Below are positions 25,864 to 35,024 of a DNA stretch of 64,000 nucleotides, piece after piece; position 1 is the first letter of the stretch; each line of letters opens with the position of its first letter. The translations under genes and the position numbers were made by a program. This stretch comes from Oligosphaera ethanolica (GTDB taxonomy: Bacteria > Verrucomicrobiota > Lentisphaeria > Oligosphaerales > Oligosphaeraceae). The notes under the pieces are model-generated. The model was not told the DNA's origin. It did no database searches and saw only the letters and a list, made by a program, of their open reading frames with translations. The stretch is from positions 5,554,227-5,618,226 of the forward strand of contig NZ_JAUSVL010000001.1 of NCBI RefSeq assembly GCF_030814695.1, written 5' to 3'.

Positions 25864-28698
25864 TCACTTCCGGGTAAAATCCACATTGCCCAGGAAGAAT
25901 TCCGAGCGCACTTTGGCTTCGCTGACAAAGCCGACCCAAGTGAGCTCCTTCCAATCCTTGGAGCCGTATTCTAACCCCTTGAAGACCTTGGTTTCGTCAC
26001 CGGCGGGAGTGACTTCCAGATCGTAGGTCGCCGGCGCATCGGGATTGACGCTGCAGACGATCTTGACCTGCAGCCAGGTCTGCTTGGGAAAGCGCGCCAG
26101 TTCTTGGTCGAGGACGGTGAGCCGGCCGTCGCCGTAGAAGCGTATGCTCGGACCCACCTTGTAGGGCGCGGAGCTGTCGCGCCATTCGTGCCAGCAGATC
26201 GCCTGGTCGTCCTTCAGAAAGACAGCAAAAGAGCCCGTCAGCACGCCCTTGCGCCAGTGGAAATTGTATACGAGGTGGGGCTCCCACTCGAATTTCAAAC
26301 CATCCGCATCAACGAATTTCAACGCGCGCTTGCCGCCGGGGGCCGGCTGTTCTTCGCTCACCCGGATGGACGAGCCCAGTATCTCATCTTCGCCGCTAGT
26401 CGAGCCCACGGGCGACTTTTCGCCGACGGCGACATCCGCGAAGTCCAGCTTGAGCTCACGCAGGAAGCCCAGGCGCGGCCGCTCAGATTTGGGCGGGATC
26501 ATCTCTGGGATGACCTCCTTGTACTGCTTCTGCGCCGGCTTGCGCGTCCACCACGACGGTCCGTACAAGCCCGCCTTGGCCATGGCCGCAACGGCGTCCT
26601 TTACGTAGGGATATGCCGCAGCGCCTTCCTTGAGGTGAAAATTGAATTTTGCGGCATTGACGAAGCCCGGCTCGGCAATGACCGACCCCAGCTCCTGCCC
26701 TTCCTCGCGCTGGAATTCCGCCAAGGGATAACCGGAAAATTCAAAGGGCTCGCGGGTGACATCCCAGTAAAGGTTATTGCGCATGAGGTAATTGCCATTG
26801 CCCCAGTTGCCGCCGTAAGGCCGACCATTGTCAAAGATCACCACGTTGTTCTCGACCGTAAAAGAAGAATGCGCTTCCTGCCGCGAACGGATGATCTGCC
26901 CCTCGTGCGAAAAGGCCAAAATGTTGTTGCGCACGATATTCTCGCGACCATAATGTTGGTGGAAACCGCCCGACTTGGTGTTGTACACTACGTTGTGTTC
27001 CATCAACACCTCCGTACTGCCTTCGTCGGTATAGAGCCCCCAACCGCCGTAGCTGTAGGAGAAGATGTCGTGGATGTGATTGCCGCGCAGGACCGTTCCC
27101 GGAGAGATGCCCAAAGTGTAGATTGCGCCCATATCGCTGAGCACGCCATAGCCGATATGATGCAGGTGATTGTACTCCACGACGTTGTGATTCGCGCTCG
27201 ACGGCGCGTAGCCCCAGGACCAGCCCACCGACACCGCACTGTAGTACAAATCGCAAATCTCGTTGTGCCGAAGCGTGTTGTAGCTGCTGCGCAGTATCAG
27301 CACGCCAACGCCCGCTTGCGCGATGACGCCGCCGTCGTGGATGAAGCAGTTCTCCACCGTGTTGCCGCGGCAAGCCGTCGCCTCATTGCTTTCGCCGCCA
27401 GACTCGCCGATCTTCACGCCACCGCCCCCGAGGTCATGCAGTTCGGAGCGGATCAGCACATTGTCCTGGCTGCCTTTGGCAAACCACAGGCCGTAGGTGC
27501 CCGTGTGGGCAATGTTCAGGTCCTCAAAACGGCAGTTGCGCGCGCTGTTGGTGTAGACGGCGCCCGTCAGGCCCACTGCCGCCTGCCCGTCGTGCATGGC
27601 GTCCTGGGGCATCACAAACGCGTTGTGATGAAAGGCAATGCCCGAGAAGACCAAATTCTCAACAAACTGACCGACCTCGCTGTCGCCCTGCAATACCAGC
27701 AGCTGCTGCGCCACCGGCGCCTCGACCACGCAACTTGCCGGCGTTTCACCCGGCATGGGCAGGTAACTCAAAATCCCCGTGGCGTAATCCATGTACCACT
27801 CGCCCGGATCCGTCAACGCCGCACGGACATTTTCCACATGATAACGCTGCTTGCGGTCCCAATGGCCAATCGGCCACTGCATGCCCTTGGTGAAACGCAG
27901 GGTCTTCTCAGCCGGAGTGATTTCCGCGAGGTGGTGGATTGACGCCGTCCAGGAATTGTACATCCACACCACGCCGTTGCGAATGTCGTCCCAGGCTTCC
28001 ACATCGCCCTCGTTGTACAGAAAACTGTCCTTGCTGCGCGGGTTGCGATTGGCCTCATCGCGGTTTTTCCAGATGACGGCTGGTCCAGCCATGCGGAAAA
28101 AGCCCTTCTTCGGCAGTCGGCAGCGCTGACGACGCTGGCCGTTGACGAAGAGCTGATTGACATCCCAGCTGCCAGCGGCGACTGCCGGCAGCTCAGCCAT
28201 CCAGGTGCCGTCCGCAGCAAGCGTCCATTGGTCAATGACCCTGGCGCCACTGACCACGGGCTTTTCGTCCTTGTAAGCCTGCCACACCACTGGCGCATCG
28301 GCCAGACCACTGTCCTTGGGCTCGAAACGCCAGGCGTCCTCAATGCGGTACACACCACCACGCACATGCACGGTCACCGGCAGCCCCGGCAGCCGCGGCA
28401 GACCACGAACGACCGCCTGGGCCTTCGCCAAAGTCCGGAACGGGCCATTCGGCGTCTCTTTGACCCACGCCGGCTCCAAGCCCGTCCAGTCGTCATTGCC
28501 CTCTGTCGAAACGAAAAAATGCAACCCGGGTGGCGTGGTCCGGCGGCCCTTCTCCAGGCCCGCTGCCGGTACGACAGATCGAATATCCCCGTCCTTACCA
28601 AAACCGGCGACGTCGCCGCCAGTTTTCTGGCAAGACACCAACGCGACACTTAAGCACAGGCCCGACAGCATTCCGCCCAAGAGTGTGAATTTCGTCAT
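25864..28698 (-). CDS. Right-handed beta-helix lipoprotein, GH141/GH120-like glycosidase candidate
   Basis: 944 residues from the ATG at 28698, after GGAGAA. The signal peptide ends in a lipobox (LVSC-QK), so it should be an outer-membrane or periplasmic lipoprotein. After the N-terminal block (FFVSTEGNDDWTG; VTVHVRGGVYRIEDAWRF; KPVVSGARVIDQW), which is typical of beta-helix glycosidases, residues about 330-680 carry parallel beta-helix rungs with repeated N-x-V and H-N-x-I patterns. The last 200 residues look like a concanavalin-like/laminin-G domain. The architecture matches fucosidase/xylanase beta-helix families (GH141, GH120); the exact family is uncertain. Confidence 0.75.
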   Translation of the reverse strand: MTKFTLLGGMLSGLCLSVALVSCQKTGGDVAGFGKDGDIRSVVPAAGLEKGRRTTPPGLHFFVSTEGNDDWTGLEPAWVKETPNGPFRTLAKAQAVVRGLPRLPGLPVTVHVRGGVYRIEDAWRFEPKDSGLADAPVVWQAYKDEKPVVSGARVIDQWTLAADGTWMAELPAVAAGSWDVNQLFVNGQRRQRCRLPKKGFFRMAGPAVIWKNRDEANRNPRSKDSFLYNEGDVEAWDDIRNGVVWMYNSWTASIHHLAEITPAEKTLRFTKGMQWPIGHWDRKQRYHVENVRAALTDPGEWYMDYATGILSYLPMPGETPASCVVEAPVAQQLLVLQGDSEVGQFVENLVFSGIAFHHNAFVMPQDAMHDGQAAVGLTGAVYTNSARNCRFEDLNIAHTGTYGLWFAKGSQDNVLIRSELHDLGGGGVKIGESGGESNEATACRGNTVENCFIHDGGVIAQAGVGVLILRSSYNTLRHNEICDLYYSAVSVGWSWGYAPSSANHNVVEYNHLHHIGYGVLSDMGAIYTLGISPGTVLRGNHIHDIFSYSYGGWGLYTDEGSTEVLMEHNVVYNTKSGGFHQHYGRENIVRNNILAFSHEGQIIRSRQEAHSSFTVENNVVIFDNGRPYGGNWGNGNYLMRNNLYWDVTREPFEFSGYPLAEFQREEGQELGSVIAEPGFVNAAKFNFHLKEGAAAYPYVKDAVAAMAKAGLYGPSWWTRKPAQKQYKEVIPEMIPPKSERPRLGFLRELKLDFADVAVGEKSPVGSTSGEDEILGSSIRVSEEQPAPGGKRALKFVDADGLKFEWEPHLVYNFHWRKGVLTGSFAVFLKDDQAICWHEWRDSSAPYKVGPSIRFYGDGRLTVLDQELARFPKQTWLQVKIVCSVNPDAPATYDLEVTPAGDETKVFKGLEYGSKDWKELTWVGFVSEAKVRSEFFLGNVDFTRK

Positions 28699-28783
28699 CT
28701 GGGTTTCTCCTTTATTGGCTTCTCGCACTTCGGAAATCAACAGCATTCATGAGGCAGTCGCTGCGCCAAGGCTATGTCGCCGG

Positions 28784-29965
28784 CTAGTTGTGCGCCGACA
28801 TGTATGCGGCCACGCCGCGACTGTATTCGTCTTCCAGTATATCGGCCATGCGCTGCCAGGGAAAGCGCTTGCGGACCTCGTCCTGCCCGCGCTGGCCCAT
28901 CGCCCGCCGTTTTTCGGGATCAAGCAACAGTTCAGTCAACGCCGCGGCAATGGCGTCTATTTGCCGCACGGGGCAAAGCAGCCCCGTCTCGCCGTGTATT
29001 ACGACTTCAGGCGTGCCATCCAGGGGATAGGCCACGGCGGGGATGCCAGTGGCAAGCCCCTGCACGACGGCGCGCGGCAGCCCTTCACGCAAGGACAGGT
29101 GCACCAGCACGTCCATCTGCGCCGTGTAACGGCAGATGTCCCGCGGTGGCACCAGCCCCGCAAAGATCACCCGGTCGCGGATGCCCAACGCCAAAGCCTG
29201 TGCAGCCAGGGCGTCACGTAAAATGCCGTCGCCCACCAACAGAAAATACGCGTTGGGCACCGCCGCCAGCACCTTAGGTGCCGCCGCCAGCAGATCCTGA
29301 TGCCCTTTGAGCTCGAAGAGCCGCGCGATCTTGCCAACCACCAACGCGTCAGCCGGGATGCCCAACTCCACTCGCAACGCGTCGTCCCGCGTGGCGTTGA
29401 CGTAGCAGTCGAGGTCCATGCCGCTGTACACGACCTGGTACTTCTCCCGCGGCGCCACTCCCGCCGCCACGCATTGCTCAATCATGGCCTGCGCCACGGC
29501 GTAAATACGGTCGCAATGCCGCGCCGCCCAGCGCTCAGCAGCGATATACAGCCGGTTCGCCAATGCCGACTGATACGCGTGAAAGGCCTGGCCATGCACC
29601 GTATGAACCACGAAAGGCACGCCAGCACGCCGCGCCGCTACTCGGCCCACTATGCCGGCCTTCGACGCATGCGTGTGTACTACCGAAAAACGCCGTTCGC
29701 GAAACAGCCGCAACAACGCCCGGTACGCGCGCCAATCCGTCAGCGGCGACAACTCGCGCACCAGCTCGGGCATCACAATCACCTCCAGCCCATCTGGACA
29801 GCCCTCCTGCAATAGCTCACCTTCCGGCCCAGGCGACGGCCCCGTCACCAGTGTCACCCGATGTCCCTTCGCCAGATGCCCTGCGCAGGTGTATAGCGTG
29901 TTCTCCTGCGCCCCGCCGATGATCATGCGGGTAATGACATGGCATATGTCGAGTTTATCAGGCAT
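28784..29965 (-). CDS. GT4-family glycosyltransferase
   Basis: 393 residues from the ATG at 29965; a TTG six codons upstream is the alternative start. It has a GT-B fold: the N-terminal acceptor half has HVITRMIIGGAQENTLY and VVHTHASKAGIVGR. The C-terminal donor half has VVGKIARLFELKGHQDLL and the EGLPRAVVQGLATGIPAVA motif for nucleotide-sugar phosphate binding. It resembles enzymes that build exopolysaccharide or lipid-linked glycans. It is the only glycan-synthesis gene locally, lying 85 bp upstream of the beta-helix gene on the same strand. Confidence 0.88.
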   Translation of the reverse strand: MPDKLDICHVITRMIIGGAQENTLYTCAGHLAKGHRVTLVTGPSPGPEGELLQEGCPDGLEVIVMPELVRELSPLTDWRAYRALLRLFRERRFSVVHTHASKAGIVGRVAARRAGVPFVVHTVHGQAFHAYQSALANRLYIAAERWAARHCDRIYAVAQAMIEQCVAAGVAPREKYQVVYSGMDLDCYVNATRDDALRVELGIPADALVVGKIARLFELKGHQDLLAAAPKVLAAVPNAYFLLVGDGILRDALAAQALALGIRDRVIFAGLVPPRDICRYTAQMDVLVHLSLREGLPRAVVQGLATGIPAVAYPLDGTPEVVIHGETGLLCPVRQIDAIAAALTELLLDPEKRRAMGQRGQDEVRKRFPWQRMADILEDEYSRGVAAYMSAHN

Positions 29966-30109
29966 CGTTGCGACGTCTTTCAAGCAAATAGCACCAAGAA
30001 CATTTCATGAAAACATATTCACACCCGGACATTCGTTAAGCATAATGGCCAACAGCCATTTTACACCCGCCGTCATGCGAGAATGCATGCCTTTTTTCGT
30101 AATCGGCCA

Positions 30110-30262
30110 GGAGTCCCCGGAGTCCAAGAAGTCCCCAATCAGTCCCCGGAGTCCAACGAGTCAATCCCCACGGTCCAAAAAGTCTCCACGGTCCAATCCA
30201 TGGGATCATGCCTCATGAGTCAGTGAGTCCTCACCCCAGCGCCGCCGCGGAGTCCCCAACAC
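30110..30262 (+). repeat. Family C intergenic repeat (GAGTCC/GGTCC-rich), copy 1
   Basis: Short irregular iterations of AGTCCCC / GAGTCC / CGGTCCA leading into a core that contains CCACGGTCCAATCCATGGG and ATCATGCCTCATGAGT. The core is matched in reverse orientation at 41085-41222. The rest of 29966-30383 shows no gene. Confidence 0.8.
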
Positions 30263-30383
30263 CACCCGTCCGTCATTCCTCGCTTTCCCCTCTTTCAGTC
30301 CGTCGTCACCGGGTTATATTGCCCGGCGTGCTTCGTTTTCCCCTGCACACATCGTTCAACCCGACAACAGAAAGGTCCCCGGC

Positions 30384-31223
30384 ATGTCCGCTTTGAAGAT
30401 CGCGATCATGGTCCACAACCTGAAAATGGGCATTTACGACGGCATGGCCTTCGCGGCCCGCATGGAAGTGCCCGGCGTACACCTTGCCTGCGTCAAGGGC
30501 TTTTCCTACCGCGACCTCGACGCCGCCGGCCGCAAACAGCTCCTTCGTCACATCCGTGAACTCGGCCTGGAAATATCGGCCATCTGCGCCTGGGGCGGCG
30601 AAGTCGATCTCGGCGTGCCCGACAATCTCCGCCAGCACATCGACGACGCCAAGGAGATTCTCCAGTACGCAGCCGACCTGGAATGCGGCATCTGGCAGGG
30701 CCACTGCGGCGTCATTCCCCACAGCCGTCAAGACCCCAAATGGCAGCGTTTTGCCGACTCTTTTGGTGAAATCTGCCGTCACGGCGAGAAAGTTGGCGCG
30801 CGTCTGGCGGTCGAGACCGGCCCCGAACCGCCGGAAGTGCTCATGGACATGATCAACGATGTCGGTAGCAGCGCCCTCTGCGTGAACTACGACCCGGCCA
30901 ATCTCATTCTCTGGCCGGCCAAGTACATGCAGCAAGCAGGCCAGCCCTACGACCGCGACCAGGCCTTCGCCGAATACCAGCCCATGGAAGGCGTCAAAGT
31001 CCTCGGCGACCGTATTATCCACACTCACGCCAAGGACGCACTAGTGCAGCCCGATGGCAAACGCCTTGAGGTTCCCCTCGGCAGCGGCTGGATCGACTGG
31101 CCGCACTACGTCCAGAACCTCCGCGATATCGGCTACAACGGCTACTTCGCCATCGAACGCGAAGTCGGCCAAGATCCCGTCGGCGATATCACCCGCGCCA
31201 TCAATTACCTCAAGACACTCTGA
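30384..31223 (+). CDS. Sugar phosphate isomerase/epimerase-like TIM-barrel protein
   Basis: 279 residues. AAAGG precedes the ATG. The AP-endonuclease-2/xylose-isomerase-like barrel is shown by GLEISAICAW, the metal ligands in LAVETGPEPPEVL (Glu), NYDPANLI (Asp), IIHTHAKDA (His) and the closing AIEREVG (Glu). Such proteins isomerise, epimerise or dehydrate sugars and inositols, often partnered with Gfo/Idh/MocA oxidoreductases like the two encoded at 35025-40353. Cytoplasmic. The exact substrate cannot be read from sequence. Confidence 0.88.
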   Translation: MSALKIAIMVHNLKMGIYDGMAFAARMEVPGVHLACVKGFSYRDLDAAGRKQLLRHIRELGLEISAICAWGGEVDLGVPDNLRQHIDDAKEILQYAADLECGIWQGHCGVIPHSRQDPKWQRFADSFGEICRHGEKVGARLAVETGPEPPEVLMDMINDVGSSALCVNYDPANLILWPAKYMQQAGQPYDRDQAFAEYQPMEGVKVLGDRIIHTHAKDALVQPDGKRLEVPLGSGWIDWPHYVQNLRDIGYNGYFAIEREVGQDPVGDITRAINYLKTL

Positions 31224-31286
31224 GATTCCAGTCGCCATATCCCCTCGGCGCCACCTAACGCGACGCCGACACCGTCCCATAAGTAA

Positions 31287-31325
31287 AATCCGGCGGTGAC
31301 AGCATGTTGCCGTCACCGCCGGATT
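31287..31325. terminator. Bidirectional terminator between the sugar isomerase and the LysM gene
   Basis: A perfect 14-bp stem (AATCCGGCGGTGAC / GTCACCGCCGGATT) with an 11-nt loop. Flanking A and T residues serve both strands, and it lies between convergent genes ending at 31223 and 31356. Confidence 0.85.
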
Positions 31326-31355
31326 CTGTTATCAGATGCTTCCAGATCTAGGCCC

Positions 31356-32666
31356 TTATTTGAAGGGAATCTGCAGGGTCATGCCGGGTTTCAGATCGGC
31401 GTCGCTCTTGACGCCGGGGTTGGCCTTGAGCAATTCGTCTTCAGCGCAGCCATACATGGCCACCAGCTGTTTGATGCTGTCGCCAGCCGCAACTGCGTGC
31501 GGCAAGGTCTTCGCGGCCTCCGGAGCCGGCGCGGGATCGACCACCGGCGCGGGCGCAGCCGCCCCGCCAACCGCTGGCGCCGGCGCCAGCGCCGCACCGA
31601 CAGGCGGCACCGGCAGCAAATCGCCGCCAGCAGGCGCGGCTGGGTCAACGGGCATAACCGGCCCCAGCAGCACGGTCGGCTCAGCCGCATTGGCCGGCGC
31701 CAAATCCGCCGGGACAGGAGCGGCATTATCAAGAGTCACGACCGGAGCCACCACAGGCGCAACAGGCGCAAGCGAAGTGGCGGCGGGCGCGGGCTTCGCT
31801 GTGTCAACCGCAGCGCCGTCTTTCAGGCGAAGCTTCTGCCCAACCTGCAGGACGTCAGTCTTGAGGTTGTTGATGCGGCGAATGTCTTCGCTCTTAAGAT
31901 TGAAACGACGGGCAATCAGCCACAGGCTATCGCCGCTCTTGACTTCGTAAACGCCATCGGCCGGCATGGATACGGCGGCCGCCTTGCTGCCGGAGCTGCT
32001 GCTGGCCGCTTTGCTCGTGCCGCTGGCGCTGCTCTTGCTTGCCGAAGCGGCTTTGGACGTCGTCTTTTTCACCTGGGCTGCCCGCGGCGTGGTCGCGGCA
32101 TGGTCAGGCAGAGCGAGCACCTGGCCTTCCCGGATGACGCTCTTTTCGGTCAGGCCATTGGCGGCAGCGATGTCACGCCAGTCGACCCGATAGCGATAGC
32201 CGATGCCCGATAGCGTATCGCCCTTGGCCACGGTGTAACTACGCTTTGGCGCCGCCGGCTTTTGGGGAGCCGACTTAGGCGTGGATTTCACAGCAGCAGG
32301 CGGCGCATCAGCCAACACAGGCACAGCCGTATCGTCCACAAGCGGCTTCGGCTGGGCCAAGCCAGCGGTAGGCGCTTCGGCGGGTACAAATGCTTGCTCG
32401 ATATCGCCCTCTTGCTCCAGCGGCAACAGCAACTCCCGTGGCTCGGATACCGCCGGGGGTTGCTCAGCCTTCACCGGCGACACGACTGCAGCAGTGACCG
32501 GCTTGGCATGCGGCGGCGGAATGATGCCGCGGTTGTCCATCAGGAAGTTGCCCGTGGCGATCTTCTCTTTTTTGGCTGTGCAACCGCTGCAGCAAAGCAT
32601 CACTGCGGAGAGACCGGCGCAGGTCCCGACAATCAAGCGACTGGTGTGTGTGGCATGTTTTTTCAT
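31356..32666 (-). CDS. LysM-repeat lipoprotein (peptidoglycan-binding)
   Basis: 436 residues from the ATG at 32666, after AAGGAG. The signal peptide has a lipobox (MLCCSGC). Three LysM domains: about 185-230 (YTVAKGDTLSGIGYRYRVDW), about 280-325 (YEVKSGDSLWLIARRFNLK) and the C-terminus, about 390-436 (HAVAAGDSIKQLVAMYGC). Ala/Pro/Ser-rich linkers separate them. No amidase or peptidase domain is seen, so it is a cell-wall anchor or adaptor. It sits 50 bp downstream of murD on the same strand, consistent with a wall-related operon. Confidence 0.9.
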   Translation of the reverse strand: MKKHATHTSRLIVGTCAGLSAVMLCCSGCTAKKEKIATGNFLMDNRGIIPPPHAKPVTAAVVSPVKAEQPPAVSEPRELLLPLEQEGDIEQAFVPAEAPTAGLAQPKPLVDDTAVPVLADAPPAAVKSTPKSAPQKPAAPKRSYTVAKGDTLSGIGYRYRVDWRDIAAANGLTEKSVIREGQVLALPDHAATTPRAAQVKKTTSKAASASKSSASGTSKAASSSSGSKAAAVSMPADGVYEVKSGDSLWLIARRFNLKSEDIRRINNLKTDVLQVGQKLRLKDGAAVDTAKPAPAATSLAPVAPVVAPVVTLDNAAPVPADLAPANAAEPTVLLGPVMPVDPAAPAGGDLLPVPPVGAALAPAPAVGGAAAPAPVVDPAPAPEAAKTLPHAVAAGDSIKQLVAMYGCAEDELLKANPGVKSDADLKPGMTLQIPFK

Positions 32667-32715
32667 TCTTTTTCTCCTTGGAGCTCCCTGGACTTGTGGG
32701 TGACTATCACCAAAT

Positions 32716-34080
32716 TCATATTGCGGACCACGTGGCCGCTGCGTCGGCAAAGACGCGGCCGCGATGAGCATAATCAGTAAACATATCCTGGCTGGCGCAG
32801 GCTGGCGACAACAGGACCGTGCCTTGCGGCGACGCGCACCGCGCGGCCTTGTGCACGGCCTCGGGCAGGTCGGCGCACTGCTCGCAGGGCACATCAGTGC
32901 CCCAGCTTGCGGCGAGGCGCCCCTTACAGGCGCCAATCAGAAAGACCTTTTTAACATAGCGGCGCAGCTGGGGCCGAGCCTCGTCCAAGCTGCAGCCCTT
33001 GTCAACACCGCCGGCGATAAGGGCAATGGCCGGTGGCGTGCCGCCAAAAACGTCCAAGGCCTGGATCAGCGCGTCGACATTCGTCGCCTTCGAATCATCA
33101 ACAAAACGCACACCGCCTTTTTCGGCAACCACGCTCATGCGGTGGGCGCCGGTGCGAAAGCTGCGCAGGCCAGGAACAAGCCGCCGGCAGTCTATGCCGG
33201 CGCTATCTGCCAAAGCCAACGTAGCCAATGCATTTTCAACATTGTGTCGGCCCTGCCAAGACACCTCACTGAGCGCCAGAAGGGGCTCGTTCAGGCCACG
33301 ACGCCAAAGCTGACCAGCGTGCGCATAAAAATCGGCGCCAGCCGCTGCATCGGCACTAAACGTCACGCAGGCCCGCCCGTTAAGAGCACGTTTTACGCGC
33401 TCGTCAGTAAGCAAGTCATAGTTAAGCACGGCCGGCTGGCCGGGCTGCAGGAGTTCCAGCAGCGACATCTTCAGCGCCACATAAGCGTCCATGTTGCCAT
33501 GCCGGTTGAGGTGGTCCGGGGTGATATTGAGCAAAGCCGCAGCGCGAGGCGCAAAGCCCGCCGGTCGCTCCAGCTGAAAGGAACTAACCTCGACCACCAG
33601 CCAATCCAGCGCCGGCCGCGATAGGGCTAAAGCCGACAAGGGCATGCCGATGTTCCCGCCAGCAGCCACGCAGAAGCCACCCGCAGCCAATGCGTGGGTG
33701 AGCATCTCAACCGTCGTCGTCTTGCCATTCGTACCCGTTACGGCTAGCATCGGCCAGGGGCAATAACCCGCGCCAAACGCCAATTCACTCTGAACCGGAC
33801 AGGATAGCGATGACGCTAAACGCCCCAAAACACCATCGGCGGTAATCCCTGGGCTGATGACCGCCAAATCACCGGCGGCGTTCCAAAACGGATCCAGCCA
33901 GCCAAGGCGGACATCTATGCCCTCGGAACGCAAGACCTCTGCCTCACGCTGCAGCGCTTCGCCACTGCCACTGTCAAGCAATATGACCCGCGCCCCGACA
34001 GTCTGCGCCAGCCGCGCCGCAGCAAGGCCGCTGGCACCCGCGCCAAGCACAAGAACGGTCTGTCCACAGAGGCTTTTCAT
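32716..34080 (-). CDS. murD: UDP-N-acetylmuramoyl-L-alanine--D-glutamate ligase
   Basis: 454 residues, full length. The N-terminal Rossmann-like UMA-binding domain (VLVLGAGASGLAAARLA) is followed by the ATP-binding Mur-ligase motif VTGTNGKTTTVEML, the central NITPDHLNRHG and the C-terminal VDDSKATNVDAL, all signature MurD elements. It adds D-Glu to UDP-MurNAc-L-Ala in the cytoplasm. It is separated from other division/cell-wall genes and pairs only with the LysM gene. No clear Shine-Dalgarno is seen before the ATG at 34080. Confidence 0.96.
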   Translation of the reverse strand: MKSLCGQTVLVLGAGASGLAAARLAQTVGARVILLDSGSGEALQREAEVLRSEGIDVRLGWLDPFWNAAGDLAVISPGITADGVLGRLASSLSCPVQSELAFGAGYCPWPMLAVTGTNGKTTTVEMLTHALAAGGFCVAAGGNIGMPLSALALSRPALDWLVVEVSSFQLERPAGFAPRAAALLNITPDHLNRHGNMDAYVALKMSLLELLQPGQPAVLNYDLLTDERVKRALNGRACVTFSADAAAGADFYAHAGQLWRRGLNEPLLALSEVSWQGRHNVENALATLALADSAGIDCRRLVPGLRSFRTGAHRMSVVAEKGGVRFVDDSKATNVDALIQALDVFGGTPPAIALIAGGVDKGCSLDEARPQLRRYVKKVFLIGACKGRLAASWGTDVPCEQCADLPEAVHKAARCASPQGTVLLSPACASQDMFTDYAHRGRVFADAAATWSAI

Positions 34081-34240
34081 AGTGAATCCAAATATAGCCC
34101 CTGCGCATGAAAAAGTTACGGCAAAAATACAATTTTTTTAGCCCGGAAATGTAACCGGTCAGTGTACACCCCCTGCGCTTCGCTGGGACAATTTGCAGGA
34201 AACCCACGGCCCGCCGCCGTCCAGCCATCCGACCTTGATT

Positions 34241-34620
34241 TCCACCTACCTTTGCGGCAGCGTGTTTCATAGGAGTGATTGATAACCAAAACTGTGGTGC
34301 CTCTACGAGGCACTGTCTGTTGGCAGGCGGCGTCCCCAGGCTAAAGCCTGGGGTTAAGCATAGTTAAGCGCCTACGGCGCAAAACATGGATATTAAACGA
34401 TGGTGGTTTTCGACCCGAATCGGACAAAGCAAGTCGTCTGATCGGCCAAGTTCGGCCCGGAGGGCCGTACCATGCATAACCCCTGGTGAGGCGCCCGGAG
34501 GGCGCCGCAACCAGGGGTGTGACAACAACTTGGAATTGCGCCTGGAGGGCGCCACATTGGCCAGGCACGTCGCATCCCACCGCGCCAGAATGAGGCATGT
34601 CGGGCAGCCAATATCAATGG
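34241..34620 (+). repeat. Family A palindromic repeat, copy 2 (first of a tandem pair)
   Basis: A full unit of about 380 bp, beginning GACCTTTGCGGCAGC and TTTCATAGGAGTGATTG, then hairpins GTGCCTCTACGAGGCAC, CCCAGGCTAAAGCCTGGG, GCGCCTACGGCGC, GGCCCGGAGGGCC, and a nested hairpin whose outer stem reads ACCCCTGGT ... ACCAGGGGT. It contains no gene. Confidence 0.9.
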
Positions 34621-35000
34621 CCGACCTTTGCGGCAGCAGGTTTCATAGGAGTGATTGATAACCAAAACTGTGGTGCCTCTACGAGGCACTGTCGGTTGGC
34701 AGGCGGCGTCCCCAGGCTACAGCCTGGGATTAAGCATAGTTAAGCGCCTACGGCGCAAAACATGGATATTAAACGATGGTGGTTTTCGACCCGAATCGGA
34801 CAAATCAAGTCGCCAGATCGGCCAAGTTCGGCCCGGAGGGCCGCACCATGCATAACCCCGGGTGAGGCGCCCAGAGGGCGCCGCAACCCGGGGTGTGGCA
34901 ACACACATAAAATCGCGCCTGGAGGGCGCCACATTGGTTAGGTACGTCGCATCCCACCGCGCCAGAATGAGGCATGTCGGGCAGCCAATATCAATGGCCG
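34621..35000 (+). repeat. Family A palindromic repeat, copy 3 (second of a tandem pair)
   Basis: A direct repeat of 34241-34620. The nested hairpin here reads ACCCCGGGT ... ACCCGGGGT, a compensated change relative to copy 2. It ends immediately before the Gfo/Idh stop at 35025. Confidence 0.9.
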
Positions 35001-35024
35001 CCCGATTACGCCCGGAAGTGCCCT

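Noticed and set aside
26104-27942. 612-codon plus-strand frame
   Set aside because: Opposite the beta-helix lipoprotein gene, which has a signal peptide, lipobox and family motifs; the antisense frame has none.
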